Shown piece by piece: positions 40,949 through 48,941 of a stretch of 64,000 bases of DNA. Position numbers and translations under genes: made by a program. The stretch lies in assembly GCA_016779205.1 (NCBI GenBank), contig JADHOC010000001.1, positions 62,001 through 126,000 of the forward strand. Direction: 5' to 3'. The stretch is from Planctomycetota bacterium. GTDB taxonomy: Bacteria > Planctomycetota > UBA1135 > GCA-002686595. The notes beneath the pieces are model-generated. The model saw nothing but the letters and a program-made list of their open reading frames with translations. It did no database searches and was not told where the DNA came from. Within the stretch, counting starts at the first letter, position 1, and the number at the start of each line of letters is the position of its first letter.

Positions 40949-42592
40949 TCAGAGCTCCGCCCGGTCCACCCTTACGAGGGCGGCTCGCAACGCCTCGAGC
41001 CGCAGCCGCTCGCGGCGCGCCCGCGGCCCGAGCCCCGCCACGTCCGGCGACCCAAGCTCGACGCGGACGTCTGGCTCGAGGCCACTTCCCTGGAAGTGCC
41101 CGCAGGGCTCGGTCATCCCACCGAGTCCTCCCACGGCGAAGCGCGATCCGTCGGGGGCCTCGAGCGTCACCACGGGGAGCTCGGCCCCCACGGTCCGCTC
41201 TCCGATCAGCTGGGCTCCCGCCAGGGTGCGGAGCGTGGCCGCGAAGATCTCGGCCGAGCTCCCCGTGCCCTGGTCCACGAGGATGAACAGGTTCTCTGGC
41301 TCGATGTGGGGGACGTCCGCCCTGCCCTGGGTGGCAGTGAGGCGCTCCATCACTGGCAAGATGCCCCACCTCCTCTCCGGGAGCCACGCGGTGATCTCGT
41401 GCGGGATCTGGGCCTGTGATTCCGGGAGGAAGAAGCTCACGGCGGTCCCCAGATCGAGCCACCGCCCCCCGTGGTTCCCCGTCAGGTCGACAATCCAATC
41501 ATCGAACGTCCCGAGCGACTCCGTCACGGCGCACAGTGACTCCAGGAACTCAACGTCCGGCTCGTTCGGCACCTCGCCTCCGGGCCAGACGTTCCGATCG
41601 AAGTCCCCGATGCGCAGGTACGCCACGGGGCGACCGCCAGGCGAGATGAGCACCCGTGCCTCCAGGCCGTACTCGCGCGCGACCACCCGTGACACGCCGC
41701 GCACCTTGGCTGAGGTGCTCAAGAGCCGCTCCACGCGCGGCTGCCCCACGGTGCTTGAGTCCAACCGCAGCTGCCGCGGCGGGAGCGGGACCTCGGGATC
41801 CAGGAGACGGGCGAGCTTCCGGGGCCCCAGCTCCTTCTCGAACTCACCGCCGGGCTCGCGGAGCTTCCCCATGTTGCGGAAGAGCCCGAGCGTGACGTCG
41901 ACCCCGTCCAGGACCCCGTCGACCTCGACGATCGTCCCAAGCCGGCCCGTCAGGAGGAGGCTGGCTCCGTGGGGTGACAAGACCGGGTGACCGTCCACCC
42001 CCTTGAGTTTCAGCCAGACCGTGGGCGCCCCTGCACCCCAGGCCGGAGCCGCGCTGCGCGCCAGCAGGAGCGCGATCGCCACGGGGTCCCCCGCGCTCAC
42101 CGGGCCTTCAATGCCCTCCAACCACGTCTCGAGGCAACCGGCCAGCTCCTCCGTGGTGCGAACAGAGCTCTCAGGGAGAGCAAGCCAAAGGTCGTCCCCA
42201 GCCAACATTGGCCAGGCCTGCTCGGGGCAGGCGATGGGACCCCGCCAGAACCGCTCCGACTCCTCAATCTTCGCGTGCGGGTCGCCGAGCTCCACCACCA
42301 TGCGCCGCAGGACCGCGTAGAACGAGGCGGGGTCCGTCGCGCCGATGGCCTCGGCCCTGTGCCGCTCACGCAGCGCCTCCACGGTGACGCCGGAGGCCTC
42401 CAGCCCCCCGAACTCGGCGTCGAGGAAGCCGAGATAGGCGTCCACGGTCGCCGTGCGCAGTCGGTCATCCAGGACGTTGGGGTCCACCCCCCTGCATGAC
42501 GCGGAGACCCCCCCCACGGCGAGAACCGCGGCCCACAGAAGGGCCCCCGTCCAGCGGGTCCTGCCGATCGCGCCCCCCTTCCGAGCCCCCAC
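40949..42592 (-). CDS. Exported S41-like peptidase, possibly without its general-base Lys
   Basis: A 547-residue protein from GTG 42592, four bases after the galE stop. A longer start at 42649 would overlap galE by 53 bases. The hydrophobic head WTGALLWAAVLAVGGVSASC is a signal sequence, perhaps lipoprotein-like. The C-terminal third has the S41 (C-terminal processing/tricorn) core: VAYLRIGDF, IVDLTGNHGG, then FILVDQGTGSSAEIFAATLR, with the expected nucleophile Ser near 445, and AQLIGERTVGAELP. In CtpA-type enzymes the next catalytic residue is Lys in TFGK; here it is Ala (TVGA). It may use the Ser/His/Glu arrangement of other S41 enzymes or be inactive. No PDZ domain is obvious. Confidence 0.75.
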   Translation of the reverse strand: MGARKGGAIGRTRWTGALLWAAVLAVGGVSASCRGVDPNVLDDRLRTATVDAYLGFLDAEFGGLEASGVTVEALRERHRAEAIGATDPASFYAVLRRMVVELGDPHAKIEESERFWRGPIACPEQAWPMLAGDDLWLALPESSVRTTEELAGCLETWLEGIEGPVSAGDPVAIALLLARSAAPAWGAGAPTVWLKLKGVDGHPVLSPHGASLLLTGRLGTIVEVDGVLDGVDVTLGLFRNMGKLREPGGEFEKELGPRKLARLLDPEVPLPPRQLRLDSSTVGQPRVERLLSTSAKVRGVSRVVAREYGLEARVLISPGGRPVAYLRIGDFDRNVWPGGEVPNEPDVEFLESLCAVTESLGTFDDWIVDLTGNHGGRWLDLGTAVSFFLPESQAQIPHEITAWLPERRWGILPVMERLTATQGRADVPHIEPENLFILVDQGTGSSAEIFAATLRTLAGAQLIGERTVGAELPVVTLEAPDGSRFAVGGLGGMTEPCGHFQGSGLEPDVRVELGSPDVAGLGPRARRERLRLEALRAALVRVDRAEL

Positions 42593-42596
42593 GCCG

Positions 42597-43625
42597 TCAG
42601 CCCGCGGCGTAACCGGTCGGGTTGGCCGAGTGGAAGGCCCAGGCGTCACGGATCACGTCCCTCACGTCGCCCCGAGCAGGGCGCCAGCCCAGCACATCGA
42701 AGGCCCGTGAGCCCCCGGCCACCAGCATGGCGGGGTCCCCCTCCCGGCGAGCCACCACCTCGGCGGGGATCTCGTGTCCGGTGATCTCGCGCGCGGCCTG
42801 GATGATCTCCATGACCGTGAAGCCGTTCCCGGTGCCGAGGTGACACTCCAGATCGCCACGGCCCGCCTGAAGGTGGCCGAGGGCGCGGAGGTGGGCGTCC
42901 CCGAGGTCATCCACGTGGATGTAGTCGCGGATACACGTCCCGTCGCGGGTCTCGTAGTCGTCGCCGAACACCATGATCTTCTCCCGCTGCCCGAGCGCGA
43001 CCTCGAGCACCAGCGGGATCAGGTGGGTCTCCGGGCTGTGGTCCTCCCCGATGCCCCCCGCCGTCGCGGCGCCAGCGGCGTTGAAGTAGCGCAGCGCCGC
43101 ATAGCGCATGCCGTATGCCCGCGAGTAGTCCCGCATCATGTGCTCCATGTGGAGCTTGGTCCGGCCATAGGGGTTGATCGGATCCTGGGGGTGATGGTCA
43201 GGGATCGGGACCTCCTTCGGCTCCCCGTAGGTCGCACACGTGGAGGAGAACACGATGTCCTTCACCCCCGCGCTCCGCATCTCCTCCAGCAGGTTCCACG
43301 TGTAATGGACGTTCTCCCGGTAGTAGATCGAGGGATCAGTGACCGACTCCCCCACGTAGCACTTCGCGGCGAAGTGAATCACCGCGGCCGGCTTGTGGGC
43401 CTCGAGCGCAGCGGCGATCTCGCCGCGGTCCCCGAGGCTCCCCACCACCAGTGGCGCCGTGATGGCCTCGGCGTGACCCGTGGAGAGGTCGTCGAAGACC
43501 GCCACCTCGATGCCCCGGCGCTGGAGCAACGCGACGCAGTGGCTCCCGATGTAGCCGGCCCCGCCGACGACGAGCACGGGACCTTGGGGCTGGGTGAGAT
43601 CGACGTTCGGCGTTTCGGAGCTCAT
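42597..43625 (-). CDS. galE: UDP-glucose 4-epimerase
   Basis: GalE interconverts UDP-glucose and UDP-galactose with bound NAD. The 342-residue extended short-chain dehydrogenase has the NAD loop VLVVGGAGYIGSHCVALL, VFDDLSTGHAEA, the GalE-specific FAAKCYVGESV, catalytic Ser/Thr region VFSSTCATYG, the catalytic Tyr/Lys pair in NPYGRTKLHMEHM, and RYFNAAGA. YETRDGTCIRDYIHVDDL is the classic sugar-site segment. ATG 43625 overlaps the aroA stop (ATGA); a GTG 6 bases earlier is possible. The product would feed envelope polysaccharide or lipid glycosylation; no glycosyltransferase is adjacent. Confidence 0.95.
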   Translation of the reverse strand: MSSETPNVDLTQPQGPVLVVGGAGYIGSHCVALLQRRGIEVAVFDDLSTGHAEAITAPLVVGSLGDRGEIAAALEAHKPAAVIHFAAKCYVGESVTDPSIYYRENVHYTWNLLEEMRSAGVKDIVFSSTCATYGEPKEVPIPDHHPQDPINPYGRTKLHMEHMMRDYSRAYGMRYAALRYFNAAGAATAGGIGEDHSPETHLIPLVLEVALGQREKIMVFGDDYETRDGTCIRDYIHVDDLGDAHLRALGHLQAGRGDLECHLGTGNGFTVMEIIQAAREITGHEIPAEVVARREGDPAMLVAGGSRAFDVLGWRPARGDVRDVIRDAWAFHSANPTGYAAG

Positions 43626-45052
43626 GACCACGAAAGCGTACCCCCGGCACGTTCCAGATCACGCCAGAACCCGGGCCATGACTTCCGGACGCAGCCCGGA
43701 TCGAGGCATCGCACCCCGGGCCGGAACAACGACAGCAGCGCCGCGAAGAACACCATGCGGTGGTCGCCGGCGGGGTCGAGCAGCACGGGCCCCGCGCCAT
43801 GCTCCGCCCCGCCAACGCCCGGGCCTATTTCGAGGTGCGCAGGACCCCGATCCACGGACAGGCCCATCGCCTCCAGCCCGCGGGCGAGGACCGCGATCCG
43901 GTCGCTCTCCTTGCCCGGGAGGGTCCCGAGCCCCGTGAGGGTCGAGCTGCCCAGCCCCCGGCTCGCGCAGAAGGCCGCCACGGCCGCGAGGACCGGGGCA
44001 AGGTCGGGGAAGGGCTCACAATTTACCTCGGCGCCGCGGGTGGGCGCGCCCGTGATCACGAGCCGCCCACCGTCGCTCCCCTCGGCCGAACACCCGAAGG
44101 CCTCGAGGCATCGCGTGATGGCCACGTCAGGCTGCAGCGAGCCCAGCCCGACCCCCTCGACCGAGGTGGGCGCTCCCCCCGAGAGGGCGCCGGCGGCGAG
44201 GGCCACCGCAGCGGCGCTCGCGTCCCGCTCGCAGACCAGCGCGTGGCTCGGCGCGGTGAGCGGACCACGCACCGTGTAGACCTCCCCGGCCTCCCCATCC
44301 ACGTCACTCGCGAGCGGCCCGACGCGGACCGAACCGCCGAAGGCCTCGAGCACCCCCGCGGTCATGTCCACGTAGCCGCGGCTCGGGGTCGACCCGAGAA
44401 CCCTGAGCTGTCGCTCCCCGGGATGGGCTGCGAGCGCCAGCAAGAGCCCGCTGACCTCCTGGCTCGAGCTCGGCCGGCGGAGCTCGAGCGCCCCACCCGG
44501 GACCACCGCCGTGAACAGCGCCGGCCACCGGTCGGGGCTCCCCGCCGGCTCCACGCCTGCACCTGCCTTGCGGAGCGCCTCGAAGAGCGGCGCGCTGGCC
44601 CTCCCCACCAGCGTCCCCGCGGGCACGACCTCGCCGCCGCTCCCCTCCGGCCGTGCGAGCGCCACCAGGGCGGTGAAGAGCCTCGCGCAGGTCCCCGACT
44701 CCCCGGGCTCCAGCCGCGCCCAGGGCCTCGGACCCTCCTGCGCGCCGGGGGCTGCGCCCTCGATCTCCCCGGCGCCGCCTCCCCGGAGCAGCGCCGCTGC
44801 CAGCGGGTCGTCCCCACGCCGCTCCCCGGGGAACCGGGCCCCGAGCGCCCTGGCGCAACGGAGCGCCCCGACCACGTCGGCGGCGTCAGGGAGACCCTCG
44901 AGGACCGTGCGCCCGCGGGCCACGGCGGCCGCAGCCAGGAGCCGCTGGGCGGCCGACTTCGACCCCGGAACAAGGACGGCCCCGGAGACCGGAGAGTCCG
45001 CGCGGAACCCCGCCAAGTGGGCCTGGAGGGGGTCGGTACGGTCGGGGTTCAA
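43622..45052 (-). CDS. aroA: 3-phosphoshikimate 1-carboxyvinyltransferase (EPSP synthase)
   Basis: AroA joins phosphoenolpyruvate to shikimate-3-phosphate, step six of the chorismate pathway. The product has two inside-out alpha/beta domains. Motifs: VPGSKSAAQRLLAAAA near the N terminus, LEPGESGTCARLFTALVAL (usually GNSGT; here GESGT), SSSQEVSGLLLALAAH, GKESDRIAVLARGLEAMG, and DPAGDHRMVFFAALLSL (usually DHRMAM). The substitutions around the GNAGT loop are relevant to PEP and inhibitor binding. The start is uncertain. Homology begins a few residues after TTG 45052 (LNPDRTDPL), which avoids overlap with the divergent purC promoter, while an open frame extends to 45142. The stop overlaps galE. 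Confidence 0.88.
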   Translation of the reverse strand: MNPDRTDPLQAHLAGFRADSPVSGAVLVPGSKSAAQRLLAAAAVARGRTVLEGLPDAADVVGALRCARALGARFPGERRGDDPLAAALLRGGGAGEIEGAAPGAQEGPRPWARLEPGESGTCARLFTALVALARPEGSGGEVVPAGTLVGRASAPLFEALRKAGAGVEPAGSPDRWPALFTAVVPGGALELRRPSSSQEVSGLLLALAAHPGERQLRVLGSTPSRGYVDMTAGVLEAFGGSVRVGPLASDVDGEAGEVYTVRGPLTAPSHALVCERDASAAAVALAAGALSGGAPTSVEGVGLGSLQPDVAITRCLEAFGCSAEGSDGGRLVITGAPTRGAEVNCEPFPDLAPVLAAVAAFCASRGLGSSTLTGLGTLPGKESDRIAVLARGLEAMGLSVDRGPAHLEIGPGVGGAEHGAGPVLLDPAGDHRMVFFAALLSLFRPGVRCLDPGCVRKSWPGFWRDLERAGGTLSWS

Positions 45053-45127
45053 GGGGCGGCCTGGGCTTGGGAGCCCCCGAGGGTAACGATCCGGCCCACG
45101 GGGTTCGCGGTCGGGCCGGCGCTTGCC

Positions 45128-45133
45128 TATGGT
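45128..45133 (+). promoter_or_regulatory. -10-like TATGGT, 7 bases before purC
   Basis: TATGGT ends 7 bases before ATG 45141. An ATG inside it at 45129 is in frame but would place the start within the -10, so 45141 is preferred. Confidence 0.45.
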
Positions 45134-45140
45134 TCTGCCC

Positions 45141-46043
45141 ATGACCGACGTCTATCTGGGCCGCGACGACCGGCCGACGGGGCTCGAGCAGATCGCCTCG
45201 GGCAAGGTGAGGGACATCTACGCCCTCGATCCCGACCACCTGCTGTTCGTCACCACCGATCGCGTCTCCGCGTTCGACGTGGTGATGGGCGAGGGCGTCC
45301 CCATGAAGGGCAAGGTGCTCACCGCCATCGCGGCGCACTGGTTCGAGCGCACCCGGGACCTCACCCCCAATCACCTGGTGAGCACCTCCGTGGACGACGC
45401 CGAGGGCCTCGACGCGTCCTGGCGCGAACGGCTCAGGGGGCGAGTCATGATCGTCCGGCGCGCCACCCCTGACCCCATCGAGTGGGTGGTGCGCGGGCAC
45501 ATCGCGGGCTCCGGGTGGAAGGAGTACCAGCAGTCCCAGACGATCTGCGGGATCCCCCTGCCGAGTGGACTGTCCCTGGCCGAGCAGCTGCCCGAGCCCA
45601 TCGTGACGCCCACCACCAAGCACGAAGATCACGATCGGCCCCTGCCCCCCGATGAGGCCCGTGACCTTGTGGGGAGCGAGCGTTGGGAGCACGGCAAGGC
45701 ACTGTGCCTCGACCTGTTCAACCGCGGGCGCGAGGAGCTGGCGCCGTTGGGACTGCGGCTGGCGGATACGAAGTTCGAGCTCGGCGTCCGCGACGGCGAG
45801 GTGCTCCTGATCGACGAGGCCCTGACCCCGGACTCGTCTCGCATGTGGGACGAGGGCGACTACCGCGTGGGGATCAGCCCCCCCAGCTTCGACAAGCAGA
45901 TCCTTCGTGACTGGCTCGAGACGCTGGACTGGGACAAGGAGTACCCCGCGCCCCCCCTCGACCCCGCCATCGTGGAGCGGGTCACCGCGCGCTACCTCGA
46001 GGTCTGCGAACGCATCACCGGCGTCGGGCTCGTCTCCGCCTGA
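45141..46043 (+). CDS. purC: SAICAR synthetase
   Basis: PurC joins aspartate to CAIR with ATP to give SAICAR in purine synthesis. The 300-residue product matches the longer eukaryote-like/planctomycete form. Motifs: IASGKVRDIYAL (ATP site), FVTTDRVSAFDVVMGEGVPMKG, the domain core WVVRGHIAGSGWKEYQ (usually vRgyl.GS.wkeY), PTTKHEDHDRPL, and DTKFELGVRDGEVLLIDEALTPDSSRMW. These residues contact ATP, CAIR and metal. ATG 45141 follows a -10-like TATGGT by 7 bases, without a Shine-Dalgarno sequence. The gene is transcribed away from aroA across a short shared control region. Confidence 0.96.
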   Translation: MTDVYLGRDDRPTGLEQIASGKVRDIYALDPDHLLFVTTDRVSAFDVVMGEGVPMKGKVLTAIAAHWFERTRDLTPNHLVSTSVDDAEGLDASWRERLRGRVMIVRRATPDPIEWVVRGHIAGSGWKEYQQSQTICGIPLPSGLSLAEQLPEPIVTPTTKHEDHDRPLPPDEARDLVGSERWEHGKALCLDLFNRGREELAPLGLRLADTKFELGVRDGEVLLIDEALTPDSSRMWDEGDYRVGISPPSFDKQILRDWLETLDWDKEYPAPPLDPAIVERVTARYLEVCERITGVGLVSA

Positions 46044-46089
46044 GAGGGGGCCCCAGGAACAGCGCGGCGCATCACGGATGCCGTCCGGA

Positions 46090-46095
46090 TAGGCT
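46090..46095 (+). promoter_or_regulatory. -10-like TAGGCT, 6 bases before mtnA
   Basis: TAGGCT fits TANNNT and ends 6 bases before ATG 46102. No purine-rich ribosome site lies between. Confidence 0.35.
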
Positions 46096-46101
46096 CTGTC
46101 C

Positions 46102-47175
46102 ATGAACCCCAAGATCAACCTGCCCTTCGAGACCCTCTCGTGGATCGGGGGTCTGGACGGCCACGTCCAGATGCTCGAGCAGACCCTCCTCCCCCTCGAG
46201 GAGGTCCAGCTTGAGGTCCGCACGGTGCCAGAGATGGTGGACGCCATCTATCGCCTCGCCGTCCGCGGCGCACCGGCCATCGGCGTTGCCGCGGGGTACG
46301 GGATGGTCCTGGGCGTCAGGGGAGCGCCGGCCGGGGGCGTCCTCGAGGCCGCCCGCGCCACCAAGGCCACCCTCGACGCCGCCCGCCCCACCGCCGTGAA
46401 CCTGAGCTGGGCCACGGCCAGGATCCTCCGACACCTGGAGGGCATGGCGTCCTCCAGCGATGACGAGCTCAAGGCCGCCCTGCTGGCCGAGGCCCACGCC
46501 ATCCACGCCGGCGACCGCGACACCTGCCGCCGCATGGGCGCCCACGGTGCGGCGCTGATCGCGGACGGGCACACCCTGCTCACCCACTGCAACGCGGGCG
46601 CTCTCGCGACCGCGGGGATGGGCACCGCCCTCGCGCCCATCTACACCGCCCACGCGGAGGGGAAGCGCGTCGCCGTCTTCGCCGACGAGACCCGCCCTCT
46701 CCTCCAGGGCGCCCGGATCACCTCCTGGGAGCTCATGAAGGCCGGCATCGAGGTGCGCCTCATCACCGACGGCATGGCCGCGCGGGTGATGGGCGAGGGC
46801 AAGATCGACGCCGTCTTCGTGGGCTCCGACCGGATCGCGCGGAACGGGGACGTGTGCAACAAGATCGGCACCTACGGCGTCGCCATCTCCGCGCGGCACC
46901 ACAACATCCCGTTCCATGTGGTCGCGCCCCTCTCCACCGTGGACCCGGCCCTCCCCAGCGGGGACCTCATTCCCATCGAGGAGCGGCCCGCGGAGGAGAT
47001 CACCGAGGGCTTCGGCAACCGGACCGCGCCGCGGGACGTACAGGTTTACGCGCCCGCCTTCGACGTGACCCCGGCCTCACTGGTCACCTCGATCATCACC
47101 GAGGTCGGCATCATCGAGAGCCCGGACACGGCCAAGATGGAGCGCGCGCTCCGGGACGGGGGCGTTTCCTTCTGA
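46102..47175 (+). CDS. mtnA: S-methyl-5-thioribose-1-phosphate isomerase
   Basis: MtnA isomerises methylthioribose-1-phosphate to the ribulose form in methionine salvage. It belongs to the eIF2B-alpha-like family. In the 357 residues the signatures are IYRLAVRGAPAIGVAAGYG, ADGHTLLTHCNAGALATAG (catalytic Cys), VFADETRPLLQGARITSWEL, and FVGSDRIARNGDVCNKIGTY (catalytic Asp). The RGAPAIG loop and the NKIGTY segment separate it from regulatory eIF2B subunits. No other salvage gene is near, so it may act alone or with unlinked partners. Start ATG 46102 follows TAGGCT by 6 bases. Confidence 0.94.
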   Translation: MNPKINLPFETLSWIGGLDGHVQMLEQTLLPLEEVQLEVRTVPEMVDAIYRLAVRGAPAIGVAAGYGMVLGVRGAPAGGVLEAARATKATLDAARPTAVNLSWATARILRHLEGMASSSDDELKAALLAEAHAIHAGDRDTCRRMGAHGAALIADGHTLLTHCNAGALATAGMGTALAPIYTAHAEGKRVAVFADETRPLLQGARITSWELMKAGIEVRLITDGMAARVMGEGKIDAVFVGSDRIARNGDVCNKIGTYGVAISARHHNIPFHVVAPLSTVDPALPSGDLIPIEERPAEEITEGFGNRTAPRDVQVYAPAFDVTPASLVTSIITEVGIIESPDTAKMERALRDGGVSF

Positions 47176-47193
47176 GGCACGCCCGGTGAGGCC

Positions 47194-47212
47194 GGGGTCC
47201 CGATCGGGCCCC
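47194..47212 (+). terminator. Hairpin after mtnA
   Basis: ggggtccc (47194-47201), loop gatc, gggcccc (47206-47212): a 7-bp stem with a bulged T. It is followed by a pyrimidine tract (ttcccgtccc) and begins 18 bases after the mtnA stop. It is plausible as an intrinsic terminator but short. Confidence 0.35.
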
Positions 47213-47272
47213 TTCCCGTCCCAGCCCCAGACCCGCTCAAGGGGGCGGTCCCGGAAGATCGAAGGTAGTCCC

Positions 47273-47326
47273 ATGGGCGCGCCTCCCCTGCGCCCGCTCG
47301 CACCTTCCAGCCGAGCCACCCCATGA
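47273..47326 (+). other. Upstream mini-ORF (17 codons) overlapping the next start
   Basis: ATG 47273 opens a 17-codon frame rich in Pro and Arg. Its TGA (47324-47326) overlaps the ATG at 47323 in the ATGA arrangement used for translational coupling elsewhere in the window. It may be a leader peptide or chance. Confidence 0.25.
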
Positions 47327-47535
47327 GCCCGAAGAAGACCAACGACGCGGCGGACCAGACCCCCGCCAAGGCCGCCAAGCCGGCCACCTCGAAGCCCGAC
47401 CAGATGGAGCCCGAGGTCCTGGAGTTCATCCAGGCCATCGACGACTACAAGCGCATCCACGGACGGCCCTTCCCGTCCTGGTCCGAGGTCCTGGAGATCA
47501 TCCGGAACCTCGGATACGAGCGCGCGGACGCCTGA
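47323..47535 (+). CDS. Small conserved protein of unknown function
   Basis: A 70-residue protein. The first 25 residues are Lys/Ala/Thr/Pro-rich and look disordered. The rest is a compact helical domain: PEVLEFIQAIDDYKRIHGRP, then FPSWSEVLEIIRNLGYERAD. The pattern (helix, HGRPFPSW, helix, LGY) resembles small conserved proteins I associate with planctomycetes, reminiscent of a winged-helix fragment, but I give no function. It starts at ATG 47323, overlapping a 17-codon mini-ORF, and ends 7 bases from the convergent glyA stop. Confidence 0.75.
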   Translation: MSPKKTNDAADQTPAKAAKPATSKPDQMEPEVLEFIQAIDDYKRIHGRPFPSWSEVLEIIRNLGYERADA

Positions 47536-47542
47536 TCCGCTC

Positions 47543-48796
47543 TCAGGCGTAGATCGGGCGACGGGTCGTCAGCTCCGACACGGCGCCGGCCACGCGCTTG
47601 ATGGTCGCCTCGTCCTCCGGCGACCGGAGGATCTCGCTGATCCACCCGGCGAGGTGGCCCATGTCTGTGACGTCCAGACCCCGGGTGGTGATCGCCGCCG
47701 TGCCCAGCCGGATCCCGGAGGCCTCCATGGGCGGCCGCTCATCGAAGGGGATCAGGTTCTTGTTGCACGTGATGTTCACGCGATGGAGCGCATCCTCCGC
47801 CGCGGCGCCGGAGAGCCCCACGCTCCCCACATCCAAGAGCATCACGTGGTTGTCGGTGCCGCCCGAGACGATCCGGATGCCCGCGTCACTCAGCCCATCG
47901 GCGAGCGCGGACGCGTTGGCGACCACCTCCGCGGCGTAGCGCTTGAAGGACTCCTGCTGGGCCTCGCGGAAGGCGATGGCCTTGGCCGCGATGACGTGCA
48001 TGAGCGGCCCGCCCTGACCGCCGGGGAACAGGGCGCTGTTGATCTTCACGATGCGCTCCTTCGGGCAGAGAATCATCCCTCCCCGCGGACCCCTGAGGGT
48101 CTTGTGCGTGGTGAGCGTCACCACATCCGCGTGGGGCACCGGGCTCTCGTGGACGCCGCCGGCGACCAGCCCCGCGATGTGGGCCATGTCCACCATGAAG
48201 AGGGCGTCCACCTCCTTCGCGATGGAGGCGAAGGCCGCGAAGTCAATGGGGCGAGAGTACGCCGAGGCGCCCGCGATCACGAGCTTCGGACGGAGCGCGA
48301 GGGCCTGCTCACGGACCTTGTCCATGTCGAGCCGCTCCGTGCCGGGCTCCACGCCGTAGCTGTGGAAGTCGTAGAAGACCCCGCTGAAGTTCTTGGTGTG
48401 CCCGTGAGAGAGGTGCCCACCGTGGTCCAGCGACATGGCCAGGACCTTGTCCCCCGGGTCCAGCATGGACATGAATGCCGCCATGTTCGCCTGCGTGCCG
48501 CTGTGGGGCTGAACGTTGGCGCGCTCCGACCCGAACAGCTCCCGCGCGCGGTTCCGGGCGAGGTCCTCGACCTCGTCCACAAACTCGCAGCCCCCGTAGT
48601 ACCGACGGCCTGGATAGCCCTCGGCGTACTTGTTCGTCAGCGCCGTCCCCATGGCCGCCATCACCTCCTTGGAGGCGTGGTTCTCGGAGGCGATCAGCTC
48701 GAGCTGAACCTCCTGGCGCTCCTCCTCCTGGGCGATGGAGGCCCAGACGGCGTCGTCGGTCTTGGCGGAGTGGGAAGCGGGGGTCTGGAGCGTCAT
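47543..48796 (-). CDS. glyA: Serine hydroxymethyltransferase
   Basis: GlyA converts serine and tetrahydrofolate to glycine and methylene-tetrahydrofolate, the main one-carbon source. The 417 residues show all family landmarks: LELIASENHASKEVMAAMG, NKYAEGYPGRRYYGG, VQPHSGTQANMA, MDMAHIAGL-type segment as FMVDMAHIAGLVAGG, and the PLP-binding Lys in TLTTHKTLRGPRGG. ATG 48796 has a Shine-Dalgarno-like GAAAGG 7 bases upstream (48804-48809), and a -10-like TATGCT farther upstream gives a normal leader. The gene runs towards the small protein at 47.3 kb. Confidence 0.97.
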   Translation of the reverse strand: MTLQTPASHSAKTDDAVWASIAQEEERQEVQLELIASENHASKEVMAAMGTALTNKYAEGYPGRRYYGGCEFVDEVEDLARNRARELFGSERANVQPHSGTQANMAAFMSMLDPGDKVLAMSLDHGGHLSHGHTKNFSGVFYDFHSYGVEPGTERLDMDKVREQALALRPKLVIAGASAYSRPIDFAAFASIAKEVDALFMVDMAHIAGLVAGGVHESPVPHADVVTLTTHKTLRGPRGGMILCPKERIVKINSALFPGGQGGPLMHVIAAKAIAFREAQQESFKRYAAEVVANASALADGLSDAGIRIVSGGTDNHVMLLDVGSVGLSGAAAEDALHRVNITCNKNLIPFDERPPMEASGIRLGTAAITTRGLDVTDMGHLAGWISEILRSPEDEATIKRVAGAVSELTTRRPIYA

Positions 48797-48829
48797 CGGC
48801 GGACCTTTCGGGAGTGGAAGCGAGCGGGA

Positions 48830-48835
48830 AGCATA
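48830..48835 (-). promoter_or_regulatory. -10-like TATGCT of glyA
   Basis: TATGCT on the minus strand lies 33 bases before the glyA ATG, leaving room for a short leader with GAAAGG. The -35 region is not recognisable. Confidence 0.3.
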
Positions 48836-48941
48836 GGGCCCGATGCGCGCCGTTTCCTCTCCCTTCTCGCCGATGGTGCCCGTCCGCCGAGGACCGCCTC
48901 GAGGCGGTCCACACCGTCCTTTGCGGCGACGGGTGTGGCGA

